From: W11650 sp963545585
GTDB taxonomy: Bacteria > Bacillota > Clostridia > Lachnospirales > Vallitaleaceae
Direction of reading: 5' to 3'
Assembly (NCBI GenBank): GCA_963545585.1
Contig: CAUUKX010000082.1
Span: forward strand, 1 to 8,886
DNA length: 8,886 nt
In this document: positions 1-6,564 of the stretch, piece by piece
Layout of the letters: every line of letters starts with the position of its first letter
Numbering within the stretch: position 1 is the stretch's first letter
Made by a program: the position numbers and the translations under genes
The notes under the pieces: generated by a model
Told to the model about the DNA's origin: nothing
The model's input: the letters and a program-made list of their open reading frames with translations, nothing else
Database searches by the model: none

Positions 1-21
1 ATTATTAAGGAGGGAAGTAAC

Positions 22-492
22 GTGCCACGTAAAGGACATATTGCAAAAAGAGATGTTTTGCCGGATCCGATTTATGGTGAAAAAATCGTAACCAAGCTGA
101 TTAATAATATCATGCTGGACGGAAAAAGAGGAACGGCGCAGAAAATCGTATACGGAGCTTTTGAAAAGGTTTCGGAGAAAATGGGGAAAGAAGCAGTTGA
201 CGTCTTCCATGACGCATTAAATAACGTTATGCCAGTCTTGGAAGTAAAGGCTCGCCGGGTCGGCGGTGCTACTTATCAGGTGCCGATGGAAGTTCGGCCG
301 GACAGACGGCAGGCTTTGGCGCTGCGCTGGCTGACCCTGTATTCGCGTAAACGCGGAGAAAAGACAATGGTTGATCGTTTAGCGGCTGAGCTGATGGATG
401 CTGCCAATAATACTGGCGCATCGGTTAAGAAAAAAGAAGAAATGCACAAAATGGCCGAAGCCAATAAGGCATTTGCTCATTATCGCTGGTAA
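22..492 (+). CDS. rpsG: 30S ribosomal protein S7
   Basis: Structural protein of the 30S subunit head. It binds the 3' major domain of 16S rRNA, starts assembly of that domain and lines the mRNA exit channel near the E site. The 156-residue length is the standard bacterial size. Family stretches are clear: DVLPDPIYGE at 11-20, LINNIMLDGKRGTA at 26-39, and the block VKARRVGGATYQVPMEV at 75-91 followed by RPDRRQALALRWL. The start is GTG, chosen because an AAGGAGGG ribosome binding site sits at 7-14 with 7 bases between, and because the product then begins MPRKG as in other S7 proteins. It is the first gene seen of the str operon; rpsL is expected just upstream, outside the window. Only 50 bases separate it from fusA, so the two are very likely co-transcribed. 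Confidence 0.98.
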   Translation: MPRKGHIAKRDVLPDPIYGEKIVTKLINNIMLDGKRGTAQKIVYGAFEKVSEKMGKEAVDVFHDALNNVMPVLEVKARRVGGATYQVPMEVRPDRRQALALRWLTLYSRKRGEKTMVDRLAAELMDAANNTGASVKKKEEMHKMAEANKAFAHYRW

Positions 493-542
493 GCGGCGGC
501 AACTGATTAATTTTATAAAAGAAGCCAAAGGGAGGAAAAACT

Positions 543-2630
543 TTGGAAAAGAGACAATACCCATTAGAGCGCACAAGAAATATTGGAATCATGGCGCATA
601 TCGATGCGGGTAAAACGACCTTAACCGAAAGAATTTTGTTTTATACCGGTCGGACACATAAATTAGGCGAAACGCATGAGGGCGCTGCTCAGATGGACTG
701 GATGGAGCAGGAGCAGGAAAGAGGTATCACCATTACTTCGGCGGCGACCACCTGCGCATGGAAAGATAACCGAATCAATATCATTGACACCCCTGGACAC
801 GTTGACTTTACCGTGGAGGTAGAGCGGTCTTTGCGCGTACTGGATAGTGCGGTCAGCGTATTCTGCGCCAAGGGCGGTGTTGAGCCGCAGTCAGAAACGG
901 TTTGGCGGCAGGCGGATAAGTATAATGTACCGAGAATGGCTTTTGTCAATAAGATGGATCGTTCCGGCGCTGACTTTTTAAATGTAGTCGGCATGATGAA
1001 AGATCGGCTGGGAGCAAACGCTGTGCCGATTCAGCTGCCGATTGGCAAAGAAGAAGACTTTGCTGGCATCGTTGATTTGATTGGCATGAGAGCCTATTAT
1101 TATAACGATGATTTAGGCAATGATATTGCGGAAAAGGACATTCCCGCAGATATGCAGGATGAGGCCGAGCTTTATCGGGCGGAAATGGTAGAAAAAATCG
1201 CTGAAACTGACGACGCTTTAATGGACAAATATTTAAACGAAGAAGAAATCAGCGTGGACGAATTAAAAGCGGCACTGCGCCAAGCGGTAATTGGTGTTAA
1301 GATTATTCCGGTGCTGTGTGGTTCGGCCTATAAGAATAAGGGAATTCAAAAGCTGCTGGATGCGGTGGTGGCATATATGCCCGCTCCGATTGATATTCCG
1401 GCAATTACCGGTGTAAAACCCGGTACAGAGGAAGTGGTAGAGCGCCATTCTTCCGATACAGAGCCCTTCTCGGCGCTGGCGTTTAAGATTATGACGGATC
1501 CGTTTGTCGGAAAATTAGCTTTCTTCCGGGTATATTCGGGAACGGCCAATGCTGGCTCTTATGTTTATAACTCGACCAAGGGCAAGGACGAAAGATTGGG
1601 TCGTATTTTGCAGATGCACGCCAATAAGCGGGAAGAAATCGATAAGGTTTTCTCCGGCGATATTGCAGCGGCTGTCGGCTTTAAGCTGACCACCACGGGC
1701 GACACGATTTGTGATAAGCAAAATCCGGTTATCTTAGAATCCATGGTATTTCCGGAGCCGGTTATTTCGGTTGCGATTGAGCCGAAAACCAAGGCTGGTC
1801 AGGAAAAAATGGGTCTGGCACTGGCAAAGCTGGCCGAAGAAGATCCGACATTTAAGACCTTTACCAATGCCGAAACAGGACAAACCATTATTTCCGGCAT
1901 GGGTGAACTGCACTTAGAGATTATTGTTGACCGTCTGCTTCGTGAGTTTAAGGTCGAAGCCAATGTCGGTGCACCGCAGGTTGCCTATAAGGAAACCATT
2001 ACCAAGGATGTTGATGTCGAAGGTAAGTTTGTTCGCCAGTCCGGTGGACGTGGTCAATATGGTCACTGTAAAGTGCGGTTTGCACCGATGGATGTCAATG
2101 GCGAAAAAGAATACGAGTTTATCAACTCGGTTGTCGGCGGTGCGATTCCGAAGGAATATATTCAGCCGGTGGACAATGGTATCCGCGAAGCAATGCAGTC
2201 CGGTATCTTAGCCGGTTATCCGGTTGTCGGTATTCAGGCGGACTGCTACGATGGTTCTTACCATGAGGTTGACTCTTCGGAAATGGCCTTTAAGATTGCC
2301 GGTTCTATGGCCTTAAAAGAAGCAATGCGCAAGGGCAATGCGATTTTATTAGAACCGATTATGAAGGTTGATGTCAGTGTACCGGAGGAATATATGGGTG
2401 ATGTCATCGGTGATATTAACTCGCGCCGTGGCCGGATTGAAGGGATGGATGCCGTATCGGGAGCTCAGAATGTTCATGGTTTTGTACCGCTTTCGGAAAT
2501 GTTCGGTTATGCAACGGATCTGCGCTCGAAGACGCAGGGACGCGGCACTTACTCGATGGAGTTCCATCATTATGAGCAGCTGCCGAAGAGCATTCAGGAA
2601 AAGATTTTGGCAGGCAAGAATGCAGAATAA
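543..2630 (+). CDS. fusA: Translation elongation factor G (EF-G)
   Basis: Cytoplasmic GTPase that drives tRNA-mRNA translocation on the ribosome and takes part in ribosome recycling. At 695 residues it has the full family length. Seen directly: P-loop AHIDAGKT at 18-25, switch I RGITI at 60-64, DTPGH at 82-86 with the catalytic His86, and NKMD at 136-139. Domain II follows from about residue 290. The domain IV signature SGGRGQYGHCKV lies near 500, and a domain V ending FGYATDLRSKTQGRGTYSM lies near the C-terminus. The start is TTG, supported by AAAGGGAGG at 527-535 with 7 bases between; no in-frame ATG lies before the P-loop region except the one inside GIMAHIDAGK. It is the second cistron after rpsG. 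No strong terminator is visible before tuf, so read-through into tuf is likely as well as initiation at the tuf promoter. Confidence 0.98.
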   Translation: MEKRQYPLERTRNIGIMAHIDAGKTTLTERILFYTGRTHKLGETHEGAAQMDWMEQEQERGITITSAATTCAWKDNRINIIDTPGHVDFTVEVERSLRVLDSAVSVFCAKGGVEPQSETVWRQADKYNVPRMAFVNKMDRSGADFLNVVGMMKDRLGANAVPIQLPIGKEEDFAGIVDLIGMRAYYYNDDLGNDIAEKDIPADMQDEAELYRAEMVEKIAETDDALMDKYLNEEEISVDELKAALRQAVIGVKIIPVLCGSAYKNKGIQKLLDAVVAYMPAPIDIPAITGVKPGTEEVVERHSSDTEPFSALAFKIMTDPFVGKLAFFRVYSGTANAGSYVYNSTKGKDERLGRILQMHANKREEIDKVFSGDIAAAVGFKLTTTGDTICDKQNPVILESMVFPEPVISVAIEPKTKAGQEKMGLALAKLAEEDPTFKTFTNAETGQTIISGMGELHLEIIVDRLLREFKVEANVGAPQVAYKETITKDVDVEGKFVRQSGGRGQYGHCKVRFAPMDVNGEKEYEFINSVVGGAIPKEYIQPVDNGIREAMQSGILAGYPVVGIQADCYDGSYHEVDSSEMAFKIAGSMALKEAMRKGNAILLEPIMKVDVSVPEEYMGDVIGDINSRRGRIEGMDAVSGAQNVHGFVPLSEMFGYATDLRSKTQGRGTYSMEFHHYEQLPKSIQEKILAGKNAE

Positions 2631-2704
2631 ATCAGCGTTTTGAATGATTTTGCGGCCGGGATTTATAAAAAAGGCTGAATTCCTGTAAAAAATCAAGAAA
2701 AGGC

Positions 2705-2733
2705 TTGCAAAAAAACGGAATATAAAATATAAT
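2705..2733 (+). promoter_or_regulatory. Promoter of tuf (SigA type)
   Basis: The -35 TTGCAA is at 2705-2710 and the -10 TATAAT at 2728-2733, with an ideal 17-base spacer. The -10 is a full match and the -35 matches 4 of 6. A run of A residues lies in the spacer. It sits 40 bases before the tuf start in the fusA-tuf gap, so EF-Tu can be made at higher levels than the upstream str genes. This arrangement is inferred from sequence alone. Confidence 0.75.
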
Positions 2734-2772
2734 TTGAAGTGATAGACAGCAACAACAAGGAGGATTATTGAA

Positions 2773-3969
2773 ATGGGAAAAGCGAAATTTGACAGAGGTA
2801 ATAAACCTCACGTTAACATTGGAACGATTGGACACGTTGACCACGGCAAGACCACTTTGACCGCAGCCATTACCAAGACTTTGCATGACAGATTGGGAAC
2901 TGGTGAAGTTACCGATTTTGATAAGATCGATAAGGCACCGGAAGAAAAAGAGCGTGGTATTACCATCAACTCTTCACACGTTGAGTATGAGAGCAACAAC
3001 CGCCACTATGCACACGTTGACTGCCCCGGCCACGCCGACTATGTTAAGAACATGATCACCGGTGCTGCACAGATGGACGGCTCGATTTTGGTCGTAGCTG
3101 CTACCGACGGTGTTATGGCTCAGACCAGAGAGCATATCTTATTGTCGCGTCAGGTTGGTGTACCGTACATTGTTGTATTCATGAACAAGTGCGATGCAGT
3201 TGAAGATGAAGAACTGCTTGACTTGGTTGAAATGGAAGTTAGAGACTTGTTGTCCGAATACGGTTTCCCGGGTGATGATACCCCGATTATCCGTGGTTCG
3301 GCACTCAAGGCTTTGGAAGACCCGAACAGCGAATGGGGTGATAAGGTTTTGGAATTGATCGAACAGTGCGATCAATACATTCCGGAGCCGGTTCGTGATA
3401 CTGAAAAGCCGTTCCTGATGCCGGTCGAGGATGTATTCTCCATCACTGGTCGTGGTACGGTTGCTACTGGTAAGGTAGAGAGAGGTACTCTGCATGTTCA
3501 GGACGAAGTTGAAATCGTTGGTTTGATGGATAAGCCGAGAAAGGTCGTTGTTACCGGTATCGAAATGTTCCGTAAGCTTTTGGATGAAGGCCGGGCTGGT
3601 GATAACATCGGCGTGCTGCTGCGTGGCGTACAAAGAACCGAAATCGAAAGAGGACAGGTTTTGGCAAAGCCGGGCAGTATTACCCCGCACAGCCATTTCA
3701 AGGCTCAGGTTTACGTATTGAAGAAGGAAGAGGGTGGCCGTCATACGCCGTTCTTCTCCAACTATCGTCCGCAGTTCTATTTCACCACCACCGATATCAC
3801 CGGCGTAATCAATTTGCCGGATGGTGTTGAAATGTGCATGCCTGGCGATAACGTTGAAATGACGATTGAACTGATTGGTTCGATCGCTATGGAAAAAGGC
3901 CAGAAGTTCGCTATCCGTGAAGGCGGCAGAACCGTAGGCTCAGGCTCAGTATCCGAGATCATCAAATAG
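2773..3969 (+). CDS. tuf: Translation elongation factor Tu (EF-Tu)
   Basis: GTPase that delivers aminoacyl-tRNA to the ribosomal A site; usually among the most abundant cell proteins. At 398 residues it is the normal bacterial length. Seen directly: P-loop GHVDHGKT at 20-27, switch I RGITI at 61-65, DCPGH at 83-87 with the catalytic His87, and NKCD at 138-141. Domain II begins around VEDVFSITGRGTVATGKVERG, and domain III ends in the typical FAIREGGRTVGSGSVSEII. The ATG is preceded by AAGGAGG at 2757-2763 with 9 bases between. Codon choice is visibly more uniform than in the genes downstream, as expected for a highly expressed gene. It follows fusA by 142 bases and has its own promoter. Two terminator-like hairpins lie just after the stop. 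Confidence 0.98.
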   Translation: MGKAKFDRGNKPHVNIGTIGHVDHGKTTLTAAITKTLHDRLGTGEVTDFDKIDKAPEEKERGITINSSHVEYESNNRHYAHVDCPGHADYVKNMITGAAQMDGSILVVAATDGVMAQTREHILLSRQVGVPYIVVFMNKCDAVEDEELLDLVEMEVRDLLSEYGFPGDDTPIIRGSALKALEDPNSEWGDKVLELIEQCDQYIPEPVRDTEKPFLMPVEDVFSITGRGTVATGKVERGTLHVQDEVEIVGLMDKPRKVVVTGIEMFRKLLDEGRAGDNIGVLLRGVQRTEIERGQVLAKPGSITPHSHFKAQVYVLKKEEGGRHTPFFSNYRPQFYFTTTDITGVINLPDGVEMCMPGDNVEMTIELIGSIAMEKGQKFAIREGGRTVGSGSVSEIIK

Positions 3970-3989
3970 CGCAAAAAAAGCGTGAGTGC

Positions 3990-4051
3990 GATAAAAGCAT
4001 AAAAAAGAAAATCCCATGCTTGCATGAGGATTTTCTTTTTTGGCTTTTATC
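3990..4051 (+). terminator. Terminator of tuf, core-repeat stem-loop unit 1
   Basis: The 5' arm AAAAAAGAAAATCC (4001-4014) pairs fully with GGATTTTCTTTTTT (4028-4041). Inside it CATG-CTTG-CATG forms a 4-bp stem with a four-base loop, and A4027 is left as a bulge. Outside it GATAAAAGC (3990-3998) pairs with GCTTTTATC (4043-4051). An A tract, a stem and a T tract just 20 bases after the tuf stop make this an intrinsic terminator. Because the arms are symmetrical it could work in both directions. Confidence 0.8.
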
Positions 4052-4056
4052 ATATG

Positions 4057-4108
4057 AGTGCTGATGCGTACCGAAAATTACGAAGTAATTTTCGGTAGCG
4101 TTCACACT
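4057..4108. repeat. Long stem-loop, TACCGAAA type
   Basis: TACCGAAAATTAC (4069-4081) pairs perfectly with GTAATTTTCGGTA (4085-4097) around a GAA loop. A weaker outer part continues the stem, ending in AGTG (4057-4060) with CACT (4105-4108). No T run follows, so it is not a standard terminator. The TACCGAAA/TTTCGGTA arms and the preceding ATGAGT recur in the hairpin at 7796-7843. The role is unknown; a small dispersed palindromic repeat or an mRNA 3' stabiliser are possible. Confidence 0.7.
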
Positions 4109-4119
4109 TTTGGCGTCCG

Positions 4120-4187
4120 GATAAAAGCATAAAAGTTCCCTCAACCCCATGCTTGCATGGGAGTTGGGGGATTTTTATGCTTTTTAT
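4120..4187 (+). terminator. Second terminator-like core-repeat stem-loop (unit 2)
   Basis: It begins with the same 15 bases as unit 1, GATAAAAGCATAAAA. CCCATG (4146-4151) pairs with CATGGG (4156-4161) around the same CTTG loop. An unpaired A4162 follows at the same place as in unit 1. Below it CAAC/GTTG, a T-G pair and CCC/GGG (4138-4140 with 4168-4170) continue the stem. GCATAAAA (4127-4134) pairs with TTTTATGC (4173-4180). A T-rich run follows the GC-rich part. It is probably a tandem back-up terminator for tuf. Confidence 0.7.
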
Positions 4188-4228
4188 TATGTTTCTTTTT
4201 CTATATTGCTCTTTCGTGTTGTACCCCG

Positions 4229-4253
4229 AGTACAAATACTTCGTATTTATGCT
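4229..4253. repeat. Short stem-loop between core units 2 and 3
   Basis: AAATAC (4234-4239) pairs with GTATTT (4243-4248) around a TTC loop. It is extended by AGTA (4229-4232) with TGCT (4250-4253), one wobble pair and one C-A mismatch. It takes the same place relative to the core units as the hairpin at 4057-4108, and its TAC-TTC-GTA tip is the reverse complement of the TAC-GAA-GTA tip there. Function unknown. Confidence 0.5.
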
Positions 4254-4280
4254 GTTTGGTTATTGGAGATTCTTCAATCC

Positions 4281-4325
4281 TATGCTTGCATGAAAAGTAA
4301 AAAAATTTTATGATTTTTTTACTTT
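4281..4325. repeat. Degenerate core-repeat unit 3 with A/T stem-loop
   Basis: The third ATGCTTGCATG is at 4282-4292. AATCC before it (4276-4280) matches unit 1, but the 3' arm has diverged and the core stem is short. It is followed by a perfect 13-bp inverted repeat, AAAGTAAAAAAAT (4294-4306) with ATTTTTTTACTTT (4313-4325), around a TTTATG loop. The long T run in the 3' arm could still give weak termination. Confidence 0.6.
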
Positions 4326-4446
4326 ATCAGTCAAAAAACCAATATATTCCCGGAATTAAAATTTGTATATATAGACCCCAAAAAAGAAAATTAAAAGTTT
4401 TTTTCATATAAAATTTATCATAAATATAATTTTTTTGATAGAATAA

Positions 4447-4475
4447 TTGACAAACAAACGGTAAAATTGTATAAT
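4447..4475 (+). promoter_or_regulatory. Consensus SigA promoter of the accessory unit
   Basis: TTGACA (4447-4452) and TATAAT (4470-4475) are both perfect, with the ideal 17-base spacer, and a very A/T-rich stretch lies upstream. The start of transcription is predicted near 4482, which leaves a 5' leader of about 195 bases before the amidase ATG. The ATG at 4467 overlaps the -10 region and so cannot be a translation start. The unit is likely expressed strongly unless something represses it; no operator was recognised. Confidence 0.85.
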
Positions 4476-4504
4476 AGAATAAAAAATAAGAATGTTTCAA
4501 CAAA

Positions 4505-4534
4505 GAGCAAGAGCAAGAGCAAGAGCAAGAGCAA
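4505..4534 (+). repeat. Five tandem GAGCAA hexanucleotides in the 5' leader
   Basis: Five exact copies of GAGCAA lie end to end, about 25-50 bases after the predicted transcription start and 143 bases before the amidase ATG. Such simple repeats change copy number by slipped-strand pairing. A six-base unit would alter leader length without shifting any reading frame. The repeat is all purine except the C, so it should be largely unstructured in RNA. No function is shown by the sequence. Confidence 0.9.
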
Positions 4535-4590
4535 ACTTACAATAATGAGAATACATTGTTTTATAGGAGATATAGAGAGAGGTGATTCCG

Positions 4591-4680
4591 TTGGACATAG
4601 AAAAAATAGAAAGCGGCGTTTGGAGTGCAAAAAGCAAGATAACAAGAAAGCGAACGATAAGGCAGGAGGATTTACTATGA
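4591..4680 (+). CDS. Putative 29-residue leader peptide, coupled to the amidase gene
   Basis: A small open frame starts with TTG at 4591. A strong ribosome binding site GAGGTGAT (4579-4586) ends 4 bases before it. The product begins MDIEKIESGVW, has a basic middle (SKITRKRTIRQ) and ends EDLL. There is no signal peptide or membrane segment. Its TGA stop (4678-4680) overlaps the ATG of the amidase gene as ATGA, and the AGGAGG of that gene lies within its last codons. This is the classic geometry of translational coupling. The site is too short for homology-based recognition, and a chance open frame behind a purine-rich stretch is possible. The well-placed ribosome binding site together with the overlap make it worth keeping. 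Confidence 0.5.
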   Translation: MDIEKIESGVWSAKSKITRKRTIRQEDLL

Positions 4681-5366
4681 AAAAGCAAGTGGAAAAACGG
4701 TTTTGGTCGTATGTAATAAGTACTGTATTATGCTTGACTATTTTCTCTCCAAGTTTATATGCGGCGAGGAATTTGCCGCCAAGCGCTTCGGAGGTCTTTC
4801 CAGAAGAAGAAGTAGAACAGCTCAAGCGGGAAATTGAGCAATCGCTGGGGATATCTTTTGACGATGAAATGGATGATGAGATGATGCCTTTGGGCAATGG
4901 AAAGCCTGTAATTATCAGAAAATGGAGACCAAGAGATTTTCCTGAAAGAAAAGGTCTGATTTTAGTAACAGATGATGCATATAAAGGTTTGATTCCAACG
5001 GGGCATGCCGGTATTATTTATGGTGGAAAACGAACAGTTGAATCGGGAAGATATGGGGTGCGTAGGTATCGTGATAGCGAGTGGTGGCAATATAAACATA
5101 GTATTTATGCTCTTGATGTACGGCTAACAACCGATGGACAGGAAGCAAGAGCGGCTGACTGGTGCAACTGGCAAGAGGGAAAGCCCTATAATTTTTTCTT
5201 TAATGATATTTATAGGCGTGATTCTTTTTACTGCTCACAATTAATTCATGCTGCGTTCTGGGATTTGTATCGGATTGACTTAAATACAAGTGCGTTTGGC
5301 AGAGCAATCCATCCGTTGGAACTGATGCGCAATGGAAAAACCAGACTTGTTTATGAGTTGCATTAA
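4677..5366 (+). CDS. Secreted permuted papain-like amidase (YiiX/YycO-type, NlpC/P60 superfamily)
   Basis: A 229-residue exported protein. Residues 1-29 form a signal peptide: a basic start MKKQVEKR, a hydrophobic core and a probable SLYA cut after Ala29. An acidic stretch (about 42-70, rich in E and D) follows. The catalytic fold then shows the permuted order of this family. The probable catalytic His110 in TGHAGIIYGG comes first, with TVESG just after (Glu122 a candidate third residue). The nucleophile Cys186 in FYCSQLIHAAF comes near the C-terminus. The late GKPYNFFF and IHPLEL also fit family members. Related enzymes are thought to cut amide or acyl bonds in cell-wall peptides, proteins or lipids; the substrate here cannot be told. 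The ATG at 4677 is chosen over the longer frame from 4467 because AGGAGG (4664-4669) is 7 bases away and the signal peptide begins there. It is first of three main genes in the unit; the next starts 13 bases on. Confidence 0.85.
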   Translation: MKKQVEKRFWSYVISTVLCLTIFSPSLYAARNLPPSASEVFPEEEVEQLKREIEQSLGISFDDEMDDEMMPLGNGKPVIIRKWRPRDFPERKGLILVTDDAYKGLIPTGHAGIIYGGKRTVESGRYGVRRYRDSEWWQYKHSIYALDVRLTTDGQEARAADWCNWQEGKPYNFFFNDIYRRDSFYCSQLIHAAFWDLYRIDLNTSAFGRAIHPLELMRNGKTRLVYELH

Positions 5367-5379
5367 AATAGGGGTAGAT

Positions 5380-6528
5380 ATGAAAAGTTTTATAAAAAAC
5401 CACCGAACTTTAACCATAGGCTTAGGGATTGCTACTTTATTCTTGGCCGTTTATTGGGGGGCATTTCATTATGTCCCCCCAATGCAGCCGGGAGAAAAAA
5501 AGATAGGCATCGTTATTTCGGATATTGATTCCTATAAAAGCAGTTTGATAATTTATAATCAAGACTTAAAAAGGCAAAGACAAAAATCCTTAAAGTCATT
5601 TAAACATGCTGGCTTAGGTTTTGATTGTTACCGGCAGCCAATCAGTGACGGGCATTTTTTCTTGGAAGCCAATGGAATTTTTGGAATGGCTTCGATTGAG
5701 GACTTTATCTCTATTGATATGGAAAAGGAAACGGTAGCGGCATACCCGGTTTCCACGAAAATGGGGCTTTTAGGGGTAGCGGCCAATCAAGACTATGCCT
5801 ATAGTTTTACCAATGTAAACTCTGAGTCGATTATAGCGCAGCATAGTCGCCGGGATAAGCAAGAAACGCACGCAGCGAGATTTAAAGTTTATATCGAATT
5901 ATTAGCGGCTTCGGAGCGCTATGTTTTTGCGGGAGCGACGGATTCGTTTCAGGATGAAAAATATTGTCGCATTCATGTGCTTGATGCGAAATCGCTGCAG
6001 CTCCTCAGGATTATCGATTTAACCGAGTATGGCTTGATTTATGGGAATAACTACTTGCTGACAGAAGATAGCCTTTATATTCCGTTGGTCGCTAAGCGGA
6101 GAGAAGATGAGAAAATGCCGTTTGATAATAATAAAGTTGTTAAAATCTCCTTGGAAGATTTTTCTTACTCGGTGATTGAACTGGCCTGCCGAACACCGGG
6201 GCAAATGGAAAAAAGAAAAGATTCGCTGTTTGTGCTGCATGAATACGAAGAGGAAGGCTCAGGTCCGAATCATCTGACGGTGTATAATGAAACAACTGGT
6301 AAGCAGACGATTTATATACTGGGTGATGTTTATTGGATGGATTTTGCCATTTCTGGTGATGAGCTTTATCTGATGGGGATTGATGAAGCGGCGGATGGAT
6401 ATTGCTGTCTTTTCCGATACGCTATAACAGATGATGCGAAACTGACCTTGGAAAAGAAGCAGATTGTGCCAATCTATGGCTATGTCGCTGGAATGTATGT
6501 TTATGAAAAAGAAGAAGCGGGAAAATAG
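5380..6528 (+). CDS. Membrane-anchored probable beta-propeller protein, function unknown
   Basis: Not recognised as a named family. The 382-residue product has a short basic start, MKSFIKNHR, then one hydrophobic segment at about 11-30. That segment is likely an uncleaved signal anchor with the rest outside the cell. The body has repeated short strand patterns of the type seen in PQQ/WD-like propellers: LIIYNQDLK (57-64), FISIDMEKETV (109-119), IHVLDAKSLQLL (198-209), VVKISLEDFSYSV (253-265), LTVYNETTGKQTI (299-311) and LFRYAITDD (344-352). These suggest about six blades. No catalytic motif is seen. The ATG at 5380 is preferred to the one at 5332 because AGGGG lies at 5370-5374 and it avoids overlap with the amidase gene; the anchor also begins close to it. 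It is probably co-transcribed with its neighbours. Propellers of this kind often bind partners or ligands, but that is inference. Confidence 0.7.
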   Translation: MKSFIKNHRTLTIGLGIATLFLAVYWGAFHYVPPMQPGEKKIGIVISDIDSYKSSLIIYNQDLKRQRQKSLKSFKHAGLGFDCYRQPISDGHFFLEANGIFGMASIEDFISIDMEKETVAAYPVSTKMGLLGVAANQDYAYSFTNVNSESIIAQHSRRDKQETHAARFKVYIELLAASERYVFAGATDSFQDEKYCRIHVLDAKSLQLLRIIDLTEYGLIYGNNYLLTEDSLYIPLVAKRREDEKMPFDNNKVVKISLEDFSYSVIELACRTPGQMEKRKDSLFVLHEYEEEGSGPNHLTVYNETTGKQTIYILGDVYWMDFAISGDELYLMGIDEAADGYCCLFRYAITDDAKLTLEKKQIVPIYGYVAGMYVYEKEEAGK

Positions 6529-6529
6529 G

Positions 6530-6552
6530 AGTTTGCTGTTTAGCCCCAAACT
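6530..6552 (+). other. Small intercistronic stem-loop
   Basis: AGTTTG (6530-6535) pairs with CAAACT (6547-6552) around an 11-base loop. It fills most of the 36-base gap between the two propeller genes and ends right at the AAGGAG site of the lipoprotein gene. No T run follows, so it is not a terminator. It could tune translation or mRNA decay, or be chance. Confidence 0.35.
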
Positions 6553-6564
6553 AAGGAGTAAAAT

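Larger units (their letters stand above)
3970..4446. other. Gene-free spacer with alternating stem-loops
   Basis: This 477-base stretch carries no convincing gene in either direction; the open frames seen on the minus strand are short and lack a ribosome binding site. It holds five stem-loops in series, listed separately. Three contain the core ATGCTTGCATG (4016-4026, 4149-4159, 4282-4292) and two lie between them. After 4326 it becomes very rich in A and T up to the promoter at 4447, with A and T tracts that could act as an UP element for that promoter. Confidence 0.7.

Noticed and set aside
2631..2704. Terminator between fusA and tuf
   Set aside because: No stable stem followed by a T run could be found; only A-rich sequence leading into the tuf promoter.
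3139..3744. 201-residue minus-strand open frame inside tuf, plus other minus-strand frames
   Set aside because: They lie opposite strongly conserved genes, have no ribosome binding sites, and their composition is what the opposite strand of those codons gives.
4232..4250. Resemblance of ATACTTCGTAT to a loxP half-site
   Set aside because: Only a short match, no paired site in the right layout, and it is explained by the local hairpin.
4505..4534. CRISPR-like array
   Set aside because: The units are six bases with no spacers between them; this is a simple tandem repeat.
4492..4545. 17-codon frame reading the hexamer repeat as alternating Arg-Ala
   Set aside because: No ribosome binding site before the ATG; the pattern follows from the repeat itself.
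4467..4676. Longer N-terminus for the amidase starting at ATG 4467, giving an SK-repeat protein
   Set aside because: The ATG overlaps the -10 box of a perfect promoter, has no ribosome binding site, and would bury the signal peptide about 70 residues inside.
5332..5379. Earlier start of the membrane-anchored propeller gene at ATG 5332
   Set aside because: It would overlap the amidase gene, has no good ribosome binding site, and places an unlikely segment before the anchor.
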